Below are positions 27,195 to 38,020 of a stretch of 49,172 nucleotides of DNA, in pieces. Below the pieces are notes generated by a model. That model made no database searches, was not told the DNA's origin, and saw nothing but the letters and a program-made list of their open reading frames with translations. Both the position numbers and the translations under genes were made by a program. Origin of the DNA: Candidatus Dormiibacterota bacterium (lineage in GTDB: Bacteria; Chloroflexota; Dormibacteria; Aeolococcales; Aeolococcaceae); the NCBI GenBank assembly GCA_036495095.1, contig DASXNK010000023.1:1-49172 (forward strand), written 5' to 3'. Each line of letters starts with the position of its first letter. Within the stretch, counting starts at the first letter, position 1.

Positions 27195-29164
27195 CAGGCC
27201 ACCCCCGTGCCCGGCGCGGTCGCGGCCCGGTGGCCGCCGAGCCGGCGGGCCAGGTGGCTGCCGACCAGCGGCAGCTCGGCGAGGCTGCCGACGATGCCGG
27301 TGGGATTCATGATCACGGTGAGGATGAGCAGCAGCCCGCTGAGCAGCTGCTGGTAGTTGAAGGCCTGCGCCGGGTCGGCGCCGAGGTGGCCGAGGATCGA
27401 CTTGATCACCACCGGCCCCCAGATGTAGAAGGTCGCCGCCACCAGCGCCCCCCAGACCGAGCGGATGCCGGCCAGGATGATCAGCGCCAGGAAGGTGATC
27501 GACAGGCCGGGGTTGAAATCGGGGCTGCTCACCGAGGGCAGGGTGAGCGCGAAGAGGCCGCCGCCGAGCCCGGCGATGCCCGCGGCCAGCGAGAAGGCGG
27601 CGAGCTTCATCCGGGTCAGCGAGATGCCCATCGCGGTGGCCGCGTTCTCGGAGTCGCGCACCGCGAAGAAGGCGCGCCCGCTGGGGCTGCGCTGCAGCGC
27701 CGCCACCGCCAGAGCGACGACGACGAACCCGATCAGCAGCGTCCAGAAGAGCGAGTGGGCGGTGGGGTCGCTCAGGTCGATGGGGCCGGCGACCGGGTTG
27801 ACCGGCTGTCCCGGGGCGCCGCCGCTGAGCGGGAACGACTGCGCGAAGAAGAGCTGGTCGCCGACCAGGGTGAAGGCCAGCGTCACCGCCGCCAGCTGGA
27901 GGCCGCGGACCCGCAGCGCGGGGATGCCGATGATCATCCCGATCGGGGCGGTGCAGAGCGCCGCCAGGGGCACCGCGAGGAAGAAGGGCAGGCCCCACCT
28001 CGCGGTGAAGATGGCGGTGAAGAAGGCCCCGAACCCGGCGAAGGTGAACTGGCAGAGCGAGATCTGCCCGACGAAGCCGGTGAGCACCACCAGCGACAGG
28101 AAGATGCACGCGTCGCCGAAGACCTGCGCCCAGTAGAAGCGGTTGACGTCGCCGAACCAGCCGCCGGTGCCGCCGATGCCGACCAGGAAGAAGAAGAGCG
28201 CCACCGCGGCGATGGTGGACCACCGCACGTAGGTCCACCAGCGCGCCCGGAAGGGCTCGACCACCTTCTCGGTGACCACCTGCGCCGACGTCCTGGCCAG
28301 GTCGGGGTTGACGATCAGCGCGGCGAGGATGACCACGAAGGCGACGCTGAACTTGAGCCCGGGGAGGCCGCGGAGGCCGGGGATGATGGCGATGAGCTCC
28401 TGGCTCATCCCCAGCACCAGCGCGCCGATCGCGGTGCGGGGCAGGCTGCGCAGGCCGCCGAGCAGGGCCGCGGCGAGCGACTCGATCAGGTAGATGGTGA
28501 GGGTGCCGCTGTCGAGCGCCCCCAGCCGCGGGGTGATCAGGATGCCCCCGATGGTGGCCATCGCCCCGCCGATCGCCCAGGCGAGCGCGCTCACGTTGTT
28601 GACACTCACCCCCATCAGCCGGGTGGCATCGACGTTCTGGGACGCGGCCCGCATCGCCACCCCGAGATAGGTGCGCTTGAAGAACACCGCCAGCCCCACC
28701 CCGATCGCCGCCGTGACCAGCACCGTGATCAGGTCCTGGGCGTTGACGCCGAGGCCCCCGACCGAGAACAGCCGCTCGCTGCAGCGCCCGCAGATGTGGC
28801 TGATGTTGGTGGAGACGCCGGCGTTGAAGAGGAGCACCGCCGCGTACTGCAGGGTGATCAGCCAGCCGATGGTGATGATCGACTTGTTGAGCGCCGACGC
28901 CTGCCGCACCGGCGCCAGGGTGAGCCGGTCGATGGCCACGCCGATCAGCGCCCCCGCCGCCACCGCCACCAGCGCCGCCAGCAGGAAGGGCGAGCCGTGG
29001 TCGGTCAGCGTCTTGAGGATGAACACCGCGAAGATCGCGAGCGCGCCCTGCGCGAAGTTGATCACCCCCGAGGTGTTGTAGATGATCACCACGCCGGAGG
29101 CGAGCAGCGCGTAGAGGCTGCTGATGATGAGGCCGTCGACGAGCGCGGGGCCGATCAGCGACAT
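27194..29164 (-). CDS. fused LivH-LivM permease
   Basis: 656 residues with about 17-20 membrane helices. Residues about 1-290 are LivH-like (GLIISSLYALLASGVVIIYN, FAQGALAIF, SIITIGWLI), with the loop Q-N-V-D-A-T-R-L-M-G typical of the permease EAA-like region. Residues about 310-640 are LivM-like (VVLTGFVGQISLCQFTFAGFG, VRGLQLAAVTLAF, DSENAATAMGISLTRMKL). Both permease halves of the HAAT family are thus in one polypeptide. Substrate may be branched-chain amino acids, other amino acids, urea or amides; the sequence does not decide. It starts 18 nt after the binding-protein stop. Confidence 0.9.
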   Translation of the reverse strand: MSLIGPALVDGLIISSLYALLASGVVIIYNTSGVINFAQGALAIFAVFILKTLTDHGSPFLLAALVAVAAGALIGVAIDRLTLAPVRQASALNKSIITIGWLITLQYAAVLLFNAGVSTNISHICGRCSERLFSVGGLGVNAQDLITVLVTAAIGVGLAVFFKRTYLGVAMRAASQNVDATRLMGVSVNNVSALAWAIGGAMATIGGILITPRLGALDSGTLTIYLIESLAAALLGGLRSLPRTAIGALVLGMSQELIAIIPGLRGLPGLKFSVAFVVILAALIVNPDLARTSAQVVTEKVVEPFRARWWTYVRWSTIAAVALFFFLVGIGGTGGWFGDVNRFYWAQVFGDACIFLSLVVLTGFVGQISLCQFTFAGFGAFFTAIFTARWGLPFFLAVPLAALCTAPIGMIIGIPALRVRGLQLAAVTLAFTLVGDQLFFAQSFPLSGGAPGQPVNPVAGPIDLSDPTAHSLFWTLLIGFVVVALAVAALQRSPSGRAFFAVRDSENAATAMGISLTRMKLAAFSLAAGIAGLGGGLFALTLPSVSSPDFNPGLSITFLALIILAGIRSVWGALVAATFYIWGPVVIKSILGHLGADPAQAFNYQQLLSGLLLILTVIMNPTGIVGSLAELPLVGSHLARRLGGHRAATAPGTGVA

Positions 29165-29182
29165 GGCGGCGTCAGCCCCGCC

Positions 29183-30664
29183 TCACCAGGGTCCGAAGGG
29201 CGTGACCTGGGCGAACTGCGTCCCGTCCCACCTCATCCAGAGGATCTGCTTGTTCGGGCCGTGGTCCGGGGTCATCGTGATGTCCGGGGTGAAGCCGGTG
29301 TGGTAGCTGCGCAGGCCGTTGAGCGCGGCGATCAGGCTGGCCCGGGTGAGCCCCGCGCCGAGCTTGCGCGCCTGCTCGGTGAAGATCTTCGCCGCCATCC
29401 ACGCCCCCTCCGCGTAGGAGTTGGGGTCGAAGCCGGGGAAGTACTGCCCCTCGGTCTGCAGCCAGTCGTTGACCTCGGGGGTGTTGGCATTGGCGGGGAG
29501 GTAGTTGCGGGCAACGTAGACGCTGTGGCCGGGATGGCTGAACCACCCCGCACCCTGCTGGATCACCACCGGGTCGGAGCTCGAGGTGGTGGCCACCATG
29601 TTGGGGTACCACCCGTTGCTGTTCATCGCGTTGACCTCGCGCACCGCGCTGTTGGCGTCCAGGATGTTCACGACCGCGTCCGGGGCGGCGTTCTTGGCGG
29701 CGACCACGTCGGTGCCGTAGGTGGCCGACGAGATGTTCTCGGCGTTGGAGTAGACGATGGTCTGGCCGTTCCTGGCGGCCTGCTCCTTCATCGCCGCGAA
29801 GGAGACCTGGGTGAAGTCGAAGTCGACGTAGAAGACCGCGAGCCGCTTGTAGCCGAGCCGGTTGGCCTCGTTCACCGTGGAGATGCCGAAGCCCGCGGGC
29901 GAGCACGCGAACGAGTACTCGACCGGGTTGTTGTACTGCTGGAGGGAGATGCCCTCGGCGCCGACCACGGGCACGCCCTGCTTCGCGAAGTAGGGGGCGG
30001 TGGTGGCCGAGGTGATCGGGCTGAAGCCGCCGACGACGGCGAAGACGTTGTCCTGCTGGACCAGCTCGCGGGCGTCGGCGGCGGCCTTCTGCTGGTCGAG
30101 GCCGGCGTCGTCGAGGTAGGTGAAGTCGACCTGGCAGCCGTTGATGCCACCGGTCGCGTTCACCTTCTTGAAGTAGGCGGCGGTCGCGTTGGCGACGGTC
30201 TGCTCGGTGAGCGGCCCGGTGATGGCGACGATCTGGCCGATCGCGATGTGGCCGTTGACGCAGGCGGGCGAGGTGCCCCCGGGCCCGACCGGGGCCGCCG
30301 CCGCGGGCGCGCCGGCGCCGGAGGCTCCGGCCGACCCGGCCGCCGCCGCCGCCCTGCCACCGCCGGTGGATCCCGCCGCCGACGAGCCCGCGGCGGTGCC
30401 CGCCGTGCCCGCCGACCCCGCCGCCGCGCCCGAGGCGGCGGCGCCGCCGGTCGAGCCCTGGGCGGCGGCTGCGCCGGTGTCACCGCTGGCCGGGAGGGAG
30501 GCGTCGCCGCCCCCGGTGGTGCCGCCGATGCGGGCGACGTTGACCCTCTGGCTGCCCTGGTCCTGGTAGTCACGGATGATGAAGACGCCGAAGGCGCAGA
30601 TCGCGACCAGGGTCAGGACCAGGGTGAGCACGTACATCCGGTCCCGACCGGCGGCTGCTTGCAT
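29183..30664 (-). CDS. ABC transporter substrate-binding protein (branched-chain type)
   Basis: 493 residues. One N-terminal membrane helix (YVLTLVLTLVAICAFGVFII) with no lipobox anchors it; residues about 50-130 are a Gly/Ala/Ser/Thr linker; residues about 135-490 are a periplasmic-binding fold of the Leu/Ile/Val-BP type (GQIVAITGPLTEQ, DDAGLDQQKAAADARELVQQ, VVGGFSPITSA). A tethered, linker-borne receptor suits a monoderm or thick-walled cell. GAGGAGG precedes ATG 30664. First gene of the transporter operon, separated by 150 nt from purF. Confidence 0.87.
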   Translation of the reverse strand: MQAAAGRDRMYVLTLVLTLVAICAFGVFIIRDYQDQGSQRVNVARIGGTTGGGDASLPASGDTGAAAAQGSTGGAAASGAAAGSAGTAGTAAGSSAAGSTGGGRAAAAAGSAGASGAGAPAAAAPVGPGGTSPACVNGHIAIGQIVAITGPLTEQTVANATAAYFKKVNATGGINGCQVDFTYLDDAGLDQQKAAADARELVQQDNVFAVVGGFSPITSATTAPYFAKQGVPVVGAEGISLQQYNNPVEYSFACSPAGFGISTVNEANRLGYKRLAVFYVDFDFTQVSFAAMKEQAARNGQTIVYSNAENISSATYGTDVVAAKNAAPDAVVNILDANSAVREVNAMNSNGWYPNMVATTSSSDPVVIQQGAGWFSHPGHSVYVARNYLPANANTPEVNDWLQTEGQYFPGFDPNSYAEGAWMAAKIFTEQARKLGAGLTRASLIAALNGLRSYHTGFTPDITMTPDHGPNKQILWMRWDGTQFAQVTPFGPW

Positions 30665-30814
30665 CGCTGCCCGACCTCCTCACCCGTCCGGCGTCAGCCC
30701 ATGCGGGAACGCCGGTTGTGCCCCATTCAAGCGAAGCCAGGGTGACCCTCGCTACCGACGTTGTGCGGTAGGCGCCTCCCCCGTTCGGGTGAGGCGGGTC
30801 CGCACATGCCGAGG
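30665..30814 (-). other. gap between purF and the transporter operon
   Basis: 150 nt with no gene. On the minus strand it holds a CGCCTC/GAGGCG hairpin soon after the purF stop, without a T run, and an 11-nt palindrome AGGGTGACCCT at 30739-30749 that could be a regulator site. No convincing promoter was found, so read-through from the pur operon is possible. Confidence 0.3.
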
Positions 30815-32266
30815 TCAGCTCTCCAGCGCGAGCTTGTCCATCACCAGCTGCTGGGGCACCTGGAGGGGATACGCGCCGTCGAAGCAGGCGAAGCAGAAGC
30901 CCTTTCCGGACTGCTCCCCGACCGCCCGCTTGAGCCCGGCGATGCTGAGGTAGCGCAGGGTGTCGGCGCCGATCACCTCGCAGACCTCGTTCTCGTCCCG
31001 GTGGGCGGCGATCAGCTCGCCGCGCGAGGCGATGTCGATGCCCATGAAGCACGGCCACACGATCGGCGGGGAGGCCACCCGCATGTGCACCTCGAGGGCA
31101 CCGGCGCGGCGCAGCTCCTCGACGATCCGCCGCGAGGTGGTGCCGCGGACGATGGAGTCGTCGACCAGCACCACCCGCTTGCCCTCGAGGACGTGCCGCA
31201 TCGGGTTGAACTTGAGCCGGATGCCGGCCTCGCGCAGCCGCTGGTTGGGCTGGATGAAGGTGCGGGTGATGTACCGCGACTTGATCACGCCCTCGACGAA
31301 GGGGATCTGCGACGCCTCGGCGAAGCCGACCGCGTGGGGGGTGCCGGAGTCGGGCAGGGCCATCACGATGTCGGCCTCGACCGGCGCCTCGCGGGCCAGC
31401 TCGCGGCCCATGTTGACCCGGGCCTCGTAGAGCGACCGGCCCTGCATGACGCTGTCGGGGCGGGCGAAGTAGATGAACTCGAACGAGCACATCGCCGGCC
31501 CGCGCACCGACTTGGGGATGCGGGCGCTGCGCATCCCGTCGCCGTCGATGGTGAGGATCTCGCCGGGCTCGATCTCGCGGATGAACTCGGCGCCGACGAC
31601 GTCGAGGGCGCAGGTCTCGCTGGCGACCACGTGGCCCGCGGTGCTCTCGCCATCGGCGCCGGGGAGGCGGCCGAGGCAGAGCGGGCGGATGCCCAGCGGG
31701 TCGCGGGCGGCGACCAGGCTGTCGCGGGTGATGAAGAGGAGCGAGTAGGCCCCCTCGAGGCGCGAGAGCGAGCGCCGCAGCACCACCTCGAGGCTGTCGC
31801 CGGGGGTGCGGCTGAGCAGCGCCCCGATCACCTCGCTGTCGCTGGTGGTCTGGAAGGCCGCGCCCTGCTCGACGAGGTCGTTGCGCAGCTCCGCGGTGTT
31901 GACCAGGTTGCCGTTGTGGCCGAAGGCGATGGGCCCCAGCTGGCCGTGGTCGAAGCGCATCGGCTGGGCGTTGGGCAGCCGGGTGCTGCCGGTGGTGCTG
32001 TAGCGGGTGTGCCCCAGGGAGACGTAGCCGGAGAGGTCGAGCAGGTTCTCCTGGTCGAAGACCTGTGCGACCAGACCCATCTCCTTGTGGATGCGGATGC
32101 GTTCGCCGTCGGAGACGGCGATGCCCGCGGACTCCTGGCCCCGGTGCTGGAGCGCGTACAGCCCGAAGTAGGTGAGGTTGGCGACATCCTCCCCGGGGCC
32201 GTAGACCCCGAAGACGCCGCACTCCTCGTGGAGGCGGTCGAGGGGCTCGTCACCGAGGTCGATCAC
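30815..32266 (-). CDS. purF: amidophosphoribosyltransferase
   Basis: Makes phosphoribosylamine from PRPP and glutamine, the first step of purine synthesis. The 483-residue protein is the Bacillus type: a 15-residue propeptide precedes the nucleophile Cys16 (HEECGVFG), and candidate [4Fe-4S] ligands are visible in [16 protein letters not shown] and FCFAC. The PRPP-binding motif is [14 protein letters not shown]. It needs proteolytic maturation. GTG 32266 overlaps the purL stop as GTGA. It is the last gene of the purBCSQLF operon. Confidence 0.95.
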   Translation of the reverse strand: MIDLGDEPLDRLHEECGVFGVYGPGEDVANLTYFGLYALQHRGQESAGIAVSDGERIRIHKEMGLVAQVFDQENLLDLSGYVSLGHTRYSTTGSTRLPNAQPMRFDHGQLGPIAFGHNGNLVNTAELRNDLVEQGAAFQTTSDSEVIGALLSRTPGDSLEVVLRRSLSRLEGAYSLLFITRDSLVAARDPLGIRPLCLGRLPGADGESTAGHVVASETCALDVVGAEFIREIEPGEILTIDGDGMRSARIPKSVRGPAMCSFEFIYFARPDSVMQGRSLYEARVNMGRELAREAPVEADIVMALPDSGTPHAVGFAEASQIPFVEGVIKSRYITRTFIQPNQRLREAGIRLKFNPMRHVLEGKRVVLVDDSIVRGTTSRRIVEELRRAGALEVHMRVASPPIVWPCFMGIDIASRGELIAAHRDENEVCEVIGADTLRYLSIAGLKRAVGEQSGKGFCFACFDGAYPLQVPQQLVMDKLALES

Positions 32267-34482
32267 AGCAGCGCCTCCTCGTGGGCGGCGCCCGCCTCGC
32301 CGAGGGGCACGTCGAGAACCGGTTCGATGCGGATCCGGCCCCCTCCGACCTCCCCCAGCCGCCGCAGCGGGACCCGATGTCGATCCATGAGTGCGCGGAC
32401 TTGCACCGCGACCTCCGTGGAGTGACTGACGAGGAACCGCGACTGGCCCTCGCCGAAGAGTATAGCCGCGCCTCCGGAGCCCAAACCCGCGCCGCCGGCG
32501 GCCTCCTCGAGGGTGCATCGGGCCCCCAGACCTCCGGCCAGGCAGCACTCCGCGAGGGCGATGGCGAGGCCGCCGTCGCCGCAGTCGTGGGCGGAGGCGA
32601 GCAGTCCCGCGGCGGCGGCCTCGAGGACGGCTGCCTGCACCCGGCGCTCGAGGTCGAGGTCGAGCTCGGGAGGAGGCCCGGCCAGCTCGCCGGTGGCCAG
32701 CCGCTGGTACTCGCTGCCGCCCAGGGTCGCGGCCAGCGGCCCGACCAGGCTGATCTCGTCGCCCTCGGCGGCGAACCCCGGGGTGAGGCGCCCGGTGACG
32801 TCGGCGAGGCGGCCGATCATCCCGATCACCGGAGTGGGGTCGATCGACACCCCGCTGGTGTCGTTGTAGAGGGAGACGTTGCCGCTGACCACCGGCACCC
32901 CGAGTGCCTCGCAGGCCTCGGCGATGCCCTGGACGGCCTCGGCAAGCTGCCAGAAGATCTCCGGCTTCTCGGGGTTGCCGAAGTTCAGGCAGTTGGTCAC
33001 CGCCAGCGGCTCGGCGCCGGTGGCCACCAGGTTGCGCGCCGCCTCGCACACCGCGATGGCGGCGCCGCGACGGGGGTCGAGGACGCCGTGGCGGGCGTTG
33101 CCGTCGGTGGTCAGGGCCAGGCCCAGGGAGGTGCCCCGGATCCGCAGCACCGCCGCGTCGCCCCCCGGCGCCACCACGGTGTCGTCGCCGACCTGGTGGT
33201 CGTAGCGGCGGAAGATCGGCCGCCGGCTGCCCAGGTTGGGGCTGCCGAGCAGCCGCAGCAGCGCCTCGCCGTGGGACCAGGGCGGCCCCCCGGGGAGGGG
33301 GTCGCGGGCGATCAGGGCGTCGACGCCGGCGGGGCGGCGGGCCTCCGGGTGCCGCAGCGGCACCTCGTCGACGATCATCCGCAGGGGCAGGTCGGCGACG
33401 GTCTCGCCGCCGTCCCGGATCCGCATCCGGCCGTCGTCGGTGATCGTCCCGATGACGTCGCTGCGCAGCTCCCAGCGGGCGAAGGCGGCGCGCACCGCCT
33501 CCTCCTCACCGCGGTGGACGACGATGAGCATCCGCTCCTGGGACTCGCTGAGCATCACCTCGTAGGCGGTCATCCCCCGCTCGCGCCGGGCCACCCGGGC
33601 GACGTCGAGGTCGATGCCGCAGCCGCCCCTCCAGGCGAGCTCGGCGGCGCTGCTGGTGAGGCCGGCGGCGCCGAGGTCCTGCACCGCCACCACCCGGGGG
33701 TCGCCGACCAGCTCGAGGCAGGCCTCCATCAGGCACTTCTCGAGGAACGGGTTGCCCACCTGGACCGCGGGGCGGCGCTGCTCGCTGCTCTCGTCGAGCT
33801 GGACGGAGGCGAAGGTGGCGCCATGGATGCCGTCGCGGTCGGTGTCGGCGCCGACCAGCAGCACCGGGTTGCCCGGCCCGGCGGCGGCGGCGCGCACCAG
33901 CCGGTCGTGCTCGACGACGCCGACGCACATCGCATTGACCAGGCAGTTGTGCCGGTAGGACTCGTCGAAGTACACCTCGCCGCCCACCGTGGGCACGCCC
34001 ATGCAGTTGCCGTATCCGCCGATCCCCGCCACAACCCCCTCGAGGAGGTGGCGCTGGTGGGGCTCGTCGAGGGGGCCGAAGCGCAGCGAGTCGAGCAGCG
34101 CCACCGGCCGCGCGCCCATGGTGAAGATGTCCCGGAGGATGCCGCCGACCCCGGTGGCCGCGCCCTGGTAGGGCTCGATCGCGCTGGGGTGGTTGTGGGA
34201 CTCGATCTTGAAGACGATGGCGAGCCCCTCGCCGATGTCGACGGCGCCGGCGTTCTCGCCGGGCCCCTGGAGCACGTTGGGACCGGTGGTCGGCAGCCGG
34301 GAGAGCAGCGGGCGGCTGGTCTTGTAGCCGCAGTGCTCGCTCCAGAGGGCGCCGATGATGCCGAGCTCGAGCGGGTTGGGGACGCGGCCGAGGGCGGTGA
34401 CCGCGAGCCGGTACTCCGCCTCGGTGAGCGCCACCTCGGCGAGCAGCGCGGCGGGCGGGACCTCCACGCCGGTGCCGGTCAC
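32263..34482 (-). CDS. purL: phosphoribosylformylglycinamidine synthase subunit PurL
   Basis: The ATP-dependent FGAM synthase subunit, 739 residues, the small type that works with PurS and PurQ. Motifs include [59 protein letters not shown] and the C-terminal [17 protein letters not shown] 34482 overlaps the purQ stop as GTGA; the open frame continues upstream but only in the shadow of purQ. Confidence 0.95.
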   Translation of the reverse strand: MTGTGVEVPPAALLAEVALTEAEYRLAVTALGRVPNPLELGIIGALWSEHCGYKTSRPLLSRLPTTGPNVLQGPGENAGAVDIGEGLAIVFKIESHNHPSAIEPYQGAATGVGGILRDIFTMGARPVALLDSLRFGPLDEPHQRHLLEGVVAGIGGYGNCMGVPTVGGEVYFDESYRHNCLVNAMCVGVVEHDRLVRAAAAGPGNPVLLVGADTDRDGIHGATFASVQLDESSEQRRPAVQVGNPFLEKCLMEACLELVGDPRVVAVQDLGAAGLTSSAAELAWRGGCGIDLDVARVARRERGMTAYEVMLSESQERMLIVVHRGEEEAVRAAFARWELRSDVIGTITDDGRMRIRDGGETVADLPLRMIVDEVPLRHPEARRPAGVDALIARDPLPGGPPWSHGEALLRLLGSPNLGSRRPIFRRYDHQVGDDTVVAPGGDAAVLRIRGTSLGLALTTDGNARHGVLDPRRGAAIAVCEAARNLVATGAEPLAVTNCLNFGNPEKPEIFWQLAEAVQGIAEACEALGVPVVSGNVSLYNDTSGVSIDPTPVIGMIGRLADVTGRLTPGFAAEGDEISLVGPLAATLGGSEYQRLATGELAGPPPELDLDLERRVQAAVLEAAAAGLLASAHDCGDGGLAIALAECCLAGGLGARCTLEEAAGGAGLGSGGAAILFGEGQSRFLVSHSTEVAVQVRALMDRHRVPLRRLGEVGGGRIRIEPVLDVPLGEAGAAHEEALL

Positions 34483-35186
34483 CCCGCGAACGCCCCCTCG
34501 CGGGCCAGCGAGGCGGCCACCGAGCGGATCAGCGCCATCCCGTCGGCGCCGCCGATCAGCTCCTCGCAGGCGCGCTCGGGATGGGGCATCATCCCGAGCA
34601 CGTTGCGCCCGGGATTGAGGATGCCGGCGATGTCGCGCATCGAGCCGTTGGGCGACGCCTCGCCCACCGGGCCGCCGTCGCGGCGCACGTAGCGGAGCGC
34701 GACCCGGTCGTCCTCCTCGAGGCGGATCAGGGTCTCGGGGTCGGCGACGTAGCGGCCCTCGCCGTGGGAGACGGGGATCCGGAGGACGTCGCCGCGGCGG
34801 CAGCCGGCGGTGAAGGGCGACGCCTCGGTCTCGACCCGCAGCCAGGAGGGCTCGCAGCGGAACTCGAGCGAGGCGTTGCGCAGCAGGGCGCCGGGGAGCA
34901 GGTGGGCCTCGCAGAGGATCTGGAAGCCGTTGCAGATCCCCCACACCAGCCCGCCGCCGGCGGCGAGGTCGGCGACCGCGTCCATCAGCGGCGAGAACCG
35001 GGCGATGGCGCCGCAGCGCAGGTGGTCGCCGTAGGAGAAGCCGCCGGGGAGGATGACGCAGTCGGCGCCGCGGAGATCGGCCTCCTGATGCCAGAGCATC
35101 ACCGCCTCGTGGCCGTCGAGGGAGACCGCGTGGGCGCAGTCGCGCTCCGACCAGGTCCCCGGGAAGACGGCGATGCCGAAGCGCAT
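34479..35186 (-). CDS. purQ: phosphoribosylformylglycinamidine synthase subunit PurQ
   Basis: Glutamine amidotransferase subunit, 235 residues. [13 protein letters not shown] at the start, [11 protein letters not shown], nucleophile Cys in WGICNGFQ, and the His-Glu pair in MMPHPERA. Delivers ammonia to PurL through the PurS-bridged complex. ATG 35186 is 2 nt after the purS stop. Confidence 0.95.
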   Translation of the reverse strand: MRFGIAVFPGTWSERDCAHAVSLDGHEAVMLWHQEADLRGADCVILPGGFSYGDHLRCGAIARFSPLMDAVADLAAGGGLVWGICNGFQILCEAHLLPGALLRNASLEFRCEPSWLRVETEASPFTAGCRRGDVLRIPVSHGEGRYVADPETLIRLEEDDRVALRYVRRDGGPVGEASPNGSMRDIAGILNPGRNVLGMMPHPERACEELIGGADGMALIRSVAASLAREGAFAG

Positions 35187-35188
35187 GC

Positions 35189-35512
35189 TCAGGGCGCGGT
35201 CTCCAGGGGGGCGGCGGGGGGGAGGCCCCCCGCAGGTGGGCGCGGCAGCGCCCGGTCGAGCGCGCCCAGCGACTCGATCCGCCAGTCCTCGATCACCATG
35301 TTGCAGAGCAGCCGCTCCGACATCCCGGAGACGGCGGCGCGCGCAGCCTCCTCGTCGTCGGCCTCGACCAGCAGCTCGATGAACTTGCCCACCCGCGCCG
35401 AGACGACGCCGTCGAAGCCGAGCCGGCGCAGCCCGGCGCGCACGCTCAGCCCCTGGGGGTCGTTGATCACCGGACGGAGGGTGACCACCACCTCGGCCGC
35501 GAAGGTGCTCAC
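35189..35512 (-). CDS. purS: phosphoribosylformylglycinamidine synthase subunit PurS, extended C-terminus
   Basis: Small structural subunit that joins PurL and PurQ. Residues 1-83 match PurS ([39 protein letters not shown]). PurS is normally about 80 residues; this protein has 107 because a Pro/Ala-rich tail ([20 protein letters not shown]) follows, encoded by a G-run/C-run repeat also found in livF. GTG 35512 overlaps the purC stop as GTGA. Confidence 0.9.
   Translation of the reverse strand: MSTFAAEVVVTLRPVINDPQGLSVRAGLRRLGFDGVVSARVGKFIELLVEADDEEAARAAVSGMSERLLCNMVIEDWRIESLGALDRALPRPPAGGLPPAAPLETAP
35205..35234. repeat. G-run/C-run palindromic element in the purS tail
   Basis: The plus strand carries two G-runs followed by GGAGGCCCCCCGCA. 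It differs by only a few bases from the complement of the repeat in livF (25473-25502). It encodes the extra C-terminal residues of PurS. Confidence 0.6.
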
Positions 35513-36399
35513 AGCTCCAGCCCGCAGATCCGCCGCGCCGCCTCGAGGTACTTCTCGCGGGTGACCCGCACCACCTCGGCGGGCAGCCCCGGGCCGGGGG
35601 GGCGCTTGTCCCAGTCCAGGGTCTCGAGGTGGTCGCGCACGAACTGCTTGTCGAAGGCGGGCTGGGGCTCGCCCTCGCGCCAGGTCGCGGCCTCCCAGAA
35701 GCGCGAGGAGTCCGGGGTGAAGAGCTCATCGATGAGGGTCAGCTCGCCGTCGACGAAGCCGAACTCGAACTTGGTGTCGGCGAGCAGCATCCCCGCCCGC
35801 GCGCACACCTCCGTGGCCCGGTCGAAGAGCGCAAGCGAGACCCGCTCCAGCCGCTCCGCCAGCTCGGGGCCGACGGCCTCGGCGAGCTGGGCCCGGGAGA
35901 TGTTCTCGTCGTGCCCCTCGTCGTTCTTCGCCGCGGGGGTGAAGCGGGGCCGGGGCAGCCGCGCCGACTCGCCGAGCCCGGGCGGGAGCGGCTCGCCGGC
36001 GAGGGTGCCCTCGGTGCGGTACTCCTTCCATCCGGAGCCGGCGAGGTAGCCGCGCACCACGCACTCGATGTCGATGCGCTCGGCCCGGACGGTGCGCATC
36101 GAGCGCTCCCGCCAGCTGTCCCAGGGAACCTCGGCGGGCAGCGACGCGGGATCGTCGTCGCGGAGGTGGTTGGGGACGATGTCGCCGGTCTGCGCGAACC
36201 ACCAGCGCGACATCTGGGTGAGCACCCGTCCCTTGTCGGGGATGGCGGTGGGCAGCACCACGTCGAAGGCGCTGAGCCGGTCGGTGGCGACCATCAGCAG
36301 GGTGCCGTCGCCGAGGTCGAAGGTGTCGCGCACCTTGCCCCGGCGGAAGACGGCGAGCCCCTCGCCGGTCGCGGTGGAGAGCACGTCGCCACGGGTCAC
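35509..36399 (-). CDS. purC: phosphoribosylaminoimidazole-succinocarboxamide synthase
   Basis: SAICAR synthetase, 296 residues. [60 protein letters not shown] and DTKFEFGF are the family signatures. The length fits the longer PurC class (about 290-300 residues). GTG 36399 overlaps the purB stop as GTGA. Confidence 0.95.
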   Translation of the reverse strand: MTRGDVLSTATGEGLAVFRRGKVRDTFDLGDGTLLMVATDRLSAFDVVLPTAIPDKGRVLTQMSRWWFAQTGDIVPNHLRDDDPASLPAEVPWDSWRERSMRTVRAERIDIECVVRGYLAGSGWKEYRTEGTLAGEPLPPGLGESARLPRPRFTPAAKNDEGHDENISRAQLAEAVGPELAERLERVSLALFDRATEVCARAGMLLADTKFEFGFVDGELTLIDELFTPDSSRFWEAATWREGEPQPAFDKQFVRDHLETLDWDKRPPGPGLPAEVVRVTREKYLEAARRICGLEL

Positions 36400-37772
36400 A
36401 GCCTTCCCCCCCCAATGCCCGCCTCGACCGCCAGCTCCGGCCGGGTGGCCGCGGTGGTGTCGCCGGGTGCCTCGACCGGCAGCCCGAGCCGCCGGTAGGT
36501 GTCGTCGATGTACCGCGTGTACGCGGCGGAGTCGAACACGTCGTCGAGCCGCGCGTCGTCGAGCACGGCACCCACCTCCTCGGATCCGCGCACCAGGTCG
36601 CGGAAGGGCGCCTCGCCCTCGCGGGCGCGCAGCGCCAGCGCCTGGACGGCGCGGTAGGCGCGCTCCCGGGGCCAGCCGGCGCCGTCGATCAGCGCGGTCA
36701 TCAGCCGCTGGGTGAAGACCAGCCCGCCGCCCCAGTCCATGTTCTCGGCCATCCGCCGGGCGTCGACCCGCAGGCCGGCGACCACCCGGGTGGCGAGCTG
36801 GAGCATGTAGTCCAGCACCGCGAAGGCGTCGGGGAGCACCACCCGCTCGGCGGCCGAGTGGGAGATGTCGCGCTCGTGCCAGAGGGCCACGTCCTCGAGG
36901 GCGACGAGGGCGTGGCCGCGGAGCAGCCGGGCCATCCCGCAGAGGCGTTCGCTGAGCACCGGGTTGCGCTTGTGGGGCATCGCCGACGAGCCCTTCTGAC
37001 GCTGGGCGAACGGCTCCTCGGCCTCGCCGACCTCGGTCTGCTGGAGCAGCCGGACGGCGGTGGCGAGTCGCTCGATCACCGCTCCGAGGATGGCCATCGC
37101 CGACACCAGGGCGGCATGGCGGTCGCGGGCCACCACCTGGGTGCAGGCGGCGGCGACGCCGAGGCCGAGGCGGCGGCAGACGTGCTCCTCGACCTCCGGG
37201 GTGACCGAGTTGTGGGTGCCCACCGCGCCGCTGATGTTCCCCACCGCCACCTCCGCGGCGGCGGCCTGGAGGCGGAGGCGGCCGCGGCGCACCTCGTCCC
37301 AGTGGTTGGCGAGCTTGACCCCGAGGCTCAGCGGCTCGGCGTGGACGCCGTGGGTGCGCCCCGGCATCAGGGTGAGACGGTGGGCGACGGCGAGGGCGGC
37401 GAGCGCCTCCTCGAGCCTGGCGGCGTCCTCGTCGACCACCGCGGCGGCGTCGCGGAGCTGGGTGGCCAGGGCGGTGTCGACCACGTCCGAGCTGGTCAGC
37501 CCGAGGTGGAGGAAGCGGCCGGCGTCGCCGGTGGTCTCCTGCACGGCGCTGACGAAGGCGGCGAGGTCGTGGCCCTGCTCGGCCTCGAGCTCGGCGACCC
37601 GGGCGAGGTCGACGCGGGCGGTGGCCCGGAGCGCGCCGGCGGTGCCGGCCGGGATCCGCCCCGCCTGCTCCCACCCCTCGGCGGCGAGCAGCTCCACCTC
37701 CAGCCACCGCCGCAGCCGGGACTCCTCGCCGAAGATCTCGGCGATACGTGGCGGGGTGTAGCGGGGGATCAC
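36396..37772 (-). CDS. purB: adenylosuccinate lyase
   Basis: Cleaves SAICAR and adenylosuccinate. The 458-residue protein has [13 protein letters not shown], the general-acid His in [10 protein letters not shown], and the signature loop [11 protein letters not shown] with the catalytic Ser. GTG 37772 begins at the usual family start (MIPRYT...). A TACAAT box lies 8 nt upstream, so this first gene of the pur operon is probably read from a leaderless mRNA. Confidence 0.95.
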   Translation of the reverse strand: MIPRYTPPRIAEIFGEESRLRRWLEVELLAAEGWEQAGRIPAGTAGALRATARVDLARVAELEAEQGHDLAAFVSAVQETTGDAGRFLHLGLTSSDVVDTALATQLRDAAAVVDEDAARLEEALAALAVAHRLTLMPGRTHGVHAEPLSLGVKLANHWDEVRRGRLRLQAAAAEVAVGNISGAVGTHNSVTPEVEEHVCRRLGLGVAAACTQVVARDRHAALVSAMAILGAVIERLATAVRLLQQTEVGEAEEPFAQRQKGSSAMPHKRNPVLSERLCGMARLLRGHALVALEDVALWHERDISHSAAERVVLPDAFAVLDYMLQLATRVVAGLRVDARRMAENMDWGGGLVFTQRLMTALIDGAGWPRERAYRAVQALALRAREGEAPFRDLVRGSEEVGAVLDDARLDDVFDSAAYTRYIDDTYRRLGLPVEAPGDTTAATRPELAVEAGIGGGRL

Positions 37773-37780
37773 GTGACCCG

Positions 37781-37786
37781 ATTGTA
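37781..37786 (-). promoter_or_regulatory. -10 box TACAAT of the purBCSQLF operon
   Basis: TACAAT on the minus strand, 8 nt before GTG 37772. No Shine-Dalgarno sequence. The 5-of-6 match to TATAAT makes this the strongest leaderless candidate. No PurR-like site was recognised. Confidence 0.6.
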
Positions 37787-37884
37787 CCGGGGGGCGCCCC
37801 GAGGCCCGGGCGGGGTCGGGGCCGGGGCTCGACCGCCGGCTCCGTCCGACCGGTCAGGTGGGGGTGGCGGCGGCGCGCGGCCCA

Positions 37885-37890
37885 TATACT
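37885..37890 (+). promoter_or_regulatory. -10 box TATACT upstream of the sigma factor gene
   Basis: TATACT on the plus strand, 130 nt before ATG 38021, within CATATACT. No good -35 at 17 nt. The leader between the box and the gene holds no other feature I can support. Confidence 0.4.
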
Positions 37891-38020
37891 GTCGGCGGTC
37901 CTTCTCAGCCCCGGCGGACCCCCGCCGGAGGCGCCGTCCCGCCCACCGAGATGACGTGCTCGCCGTAACCCCGGAGCCACGCCTCCCGTTGTTCATGTAC
38001 GTACGCACGGCCGCAGTCCG

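Noticed and set aside
27188-30745. 1185-codon plus-strand open frame opposite the liv transporter genes
   Set aside because: Arg/Asp/His/Gln-rich text without domains; antisense shadow of the permease and binding protein.
32281-34692. 803-codon plus-strand open frame opposite purL
   Set aside because: Antisense shadow; purL has complete family motifs.
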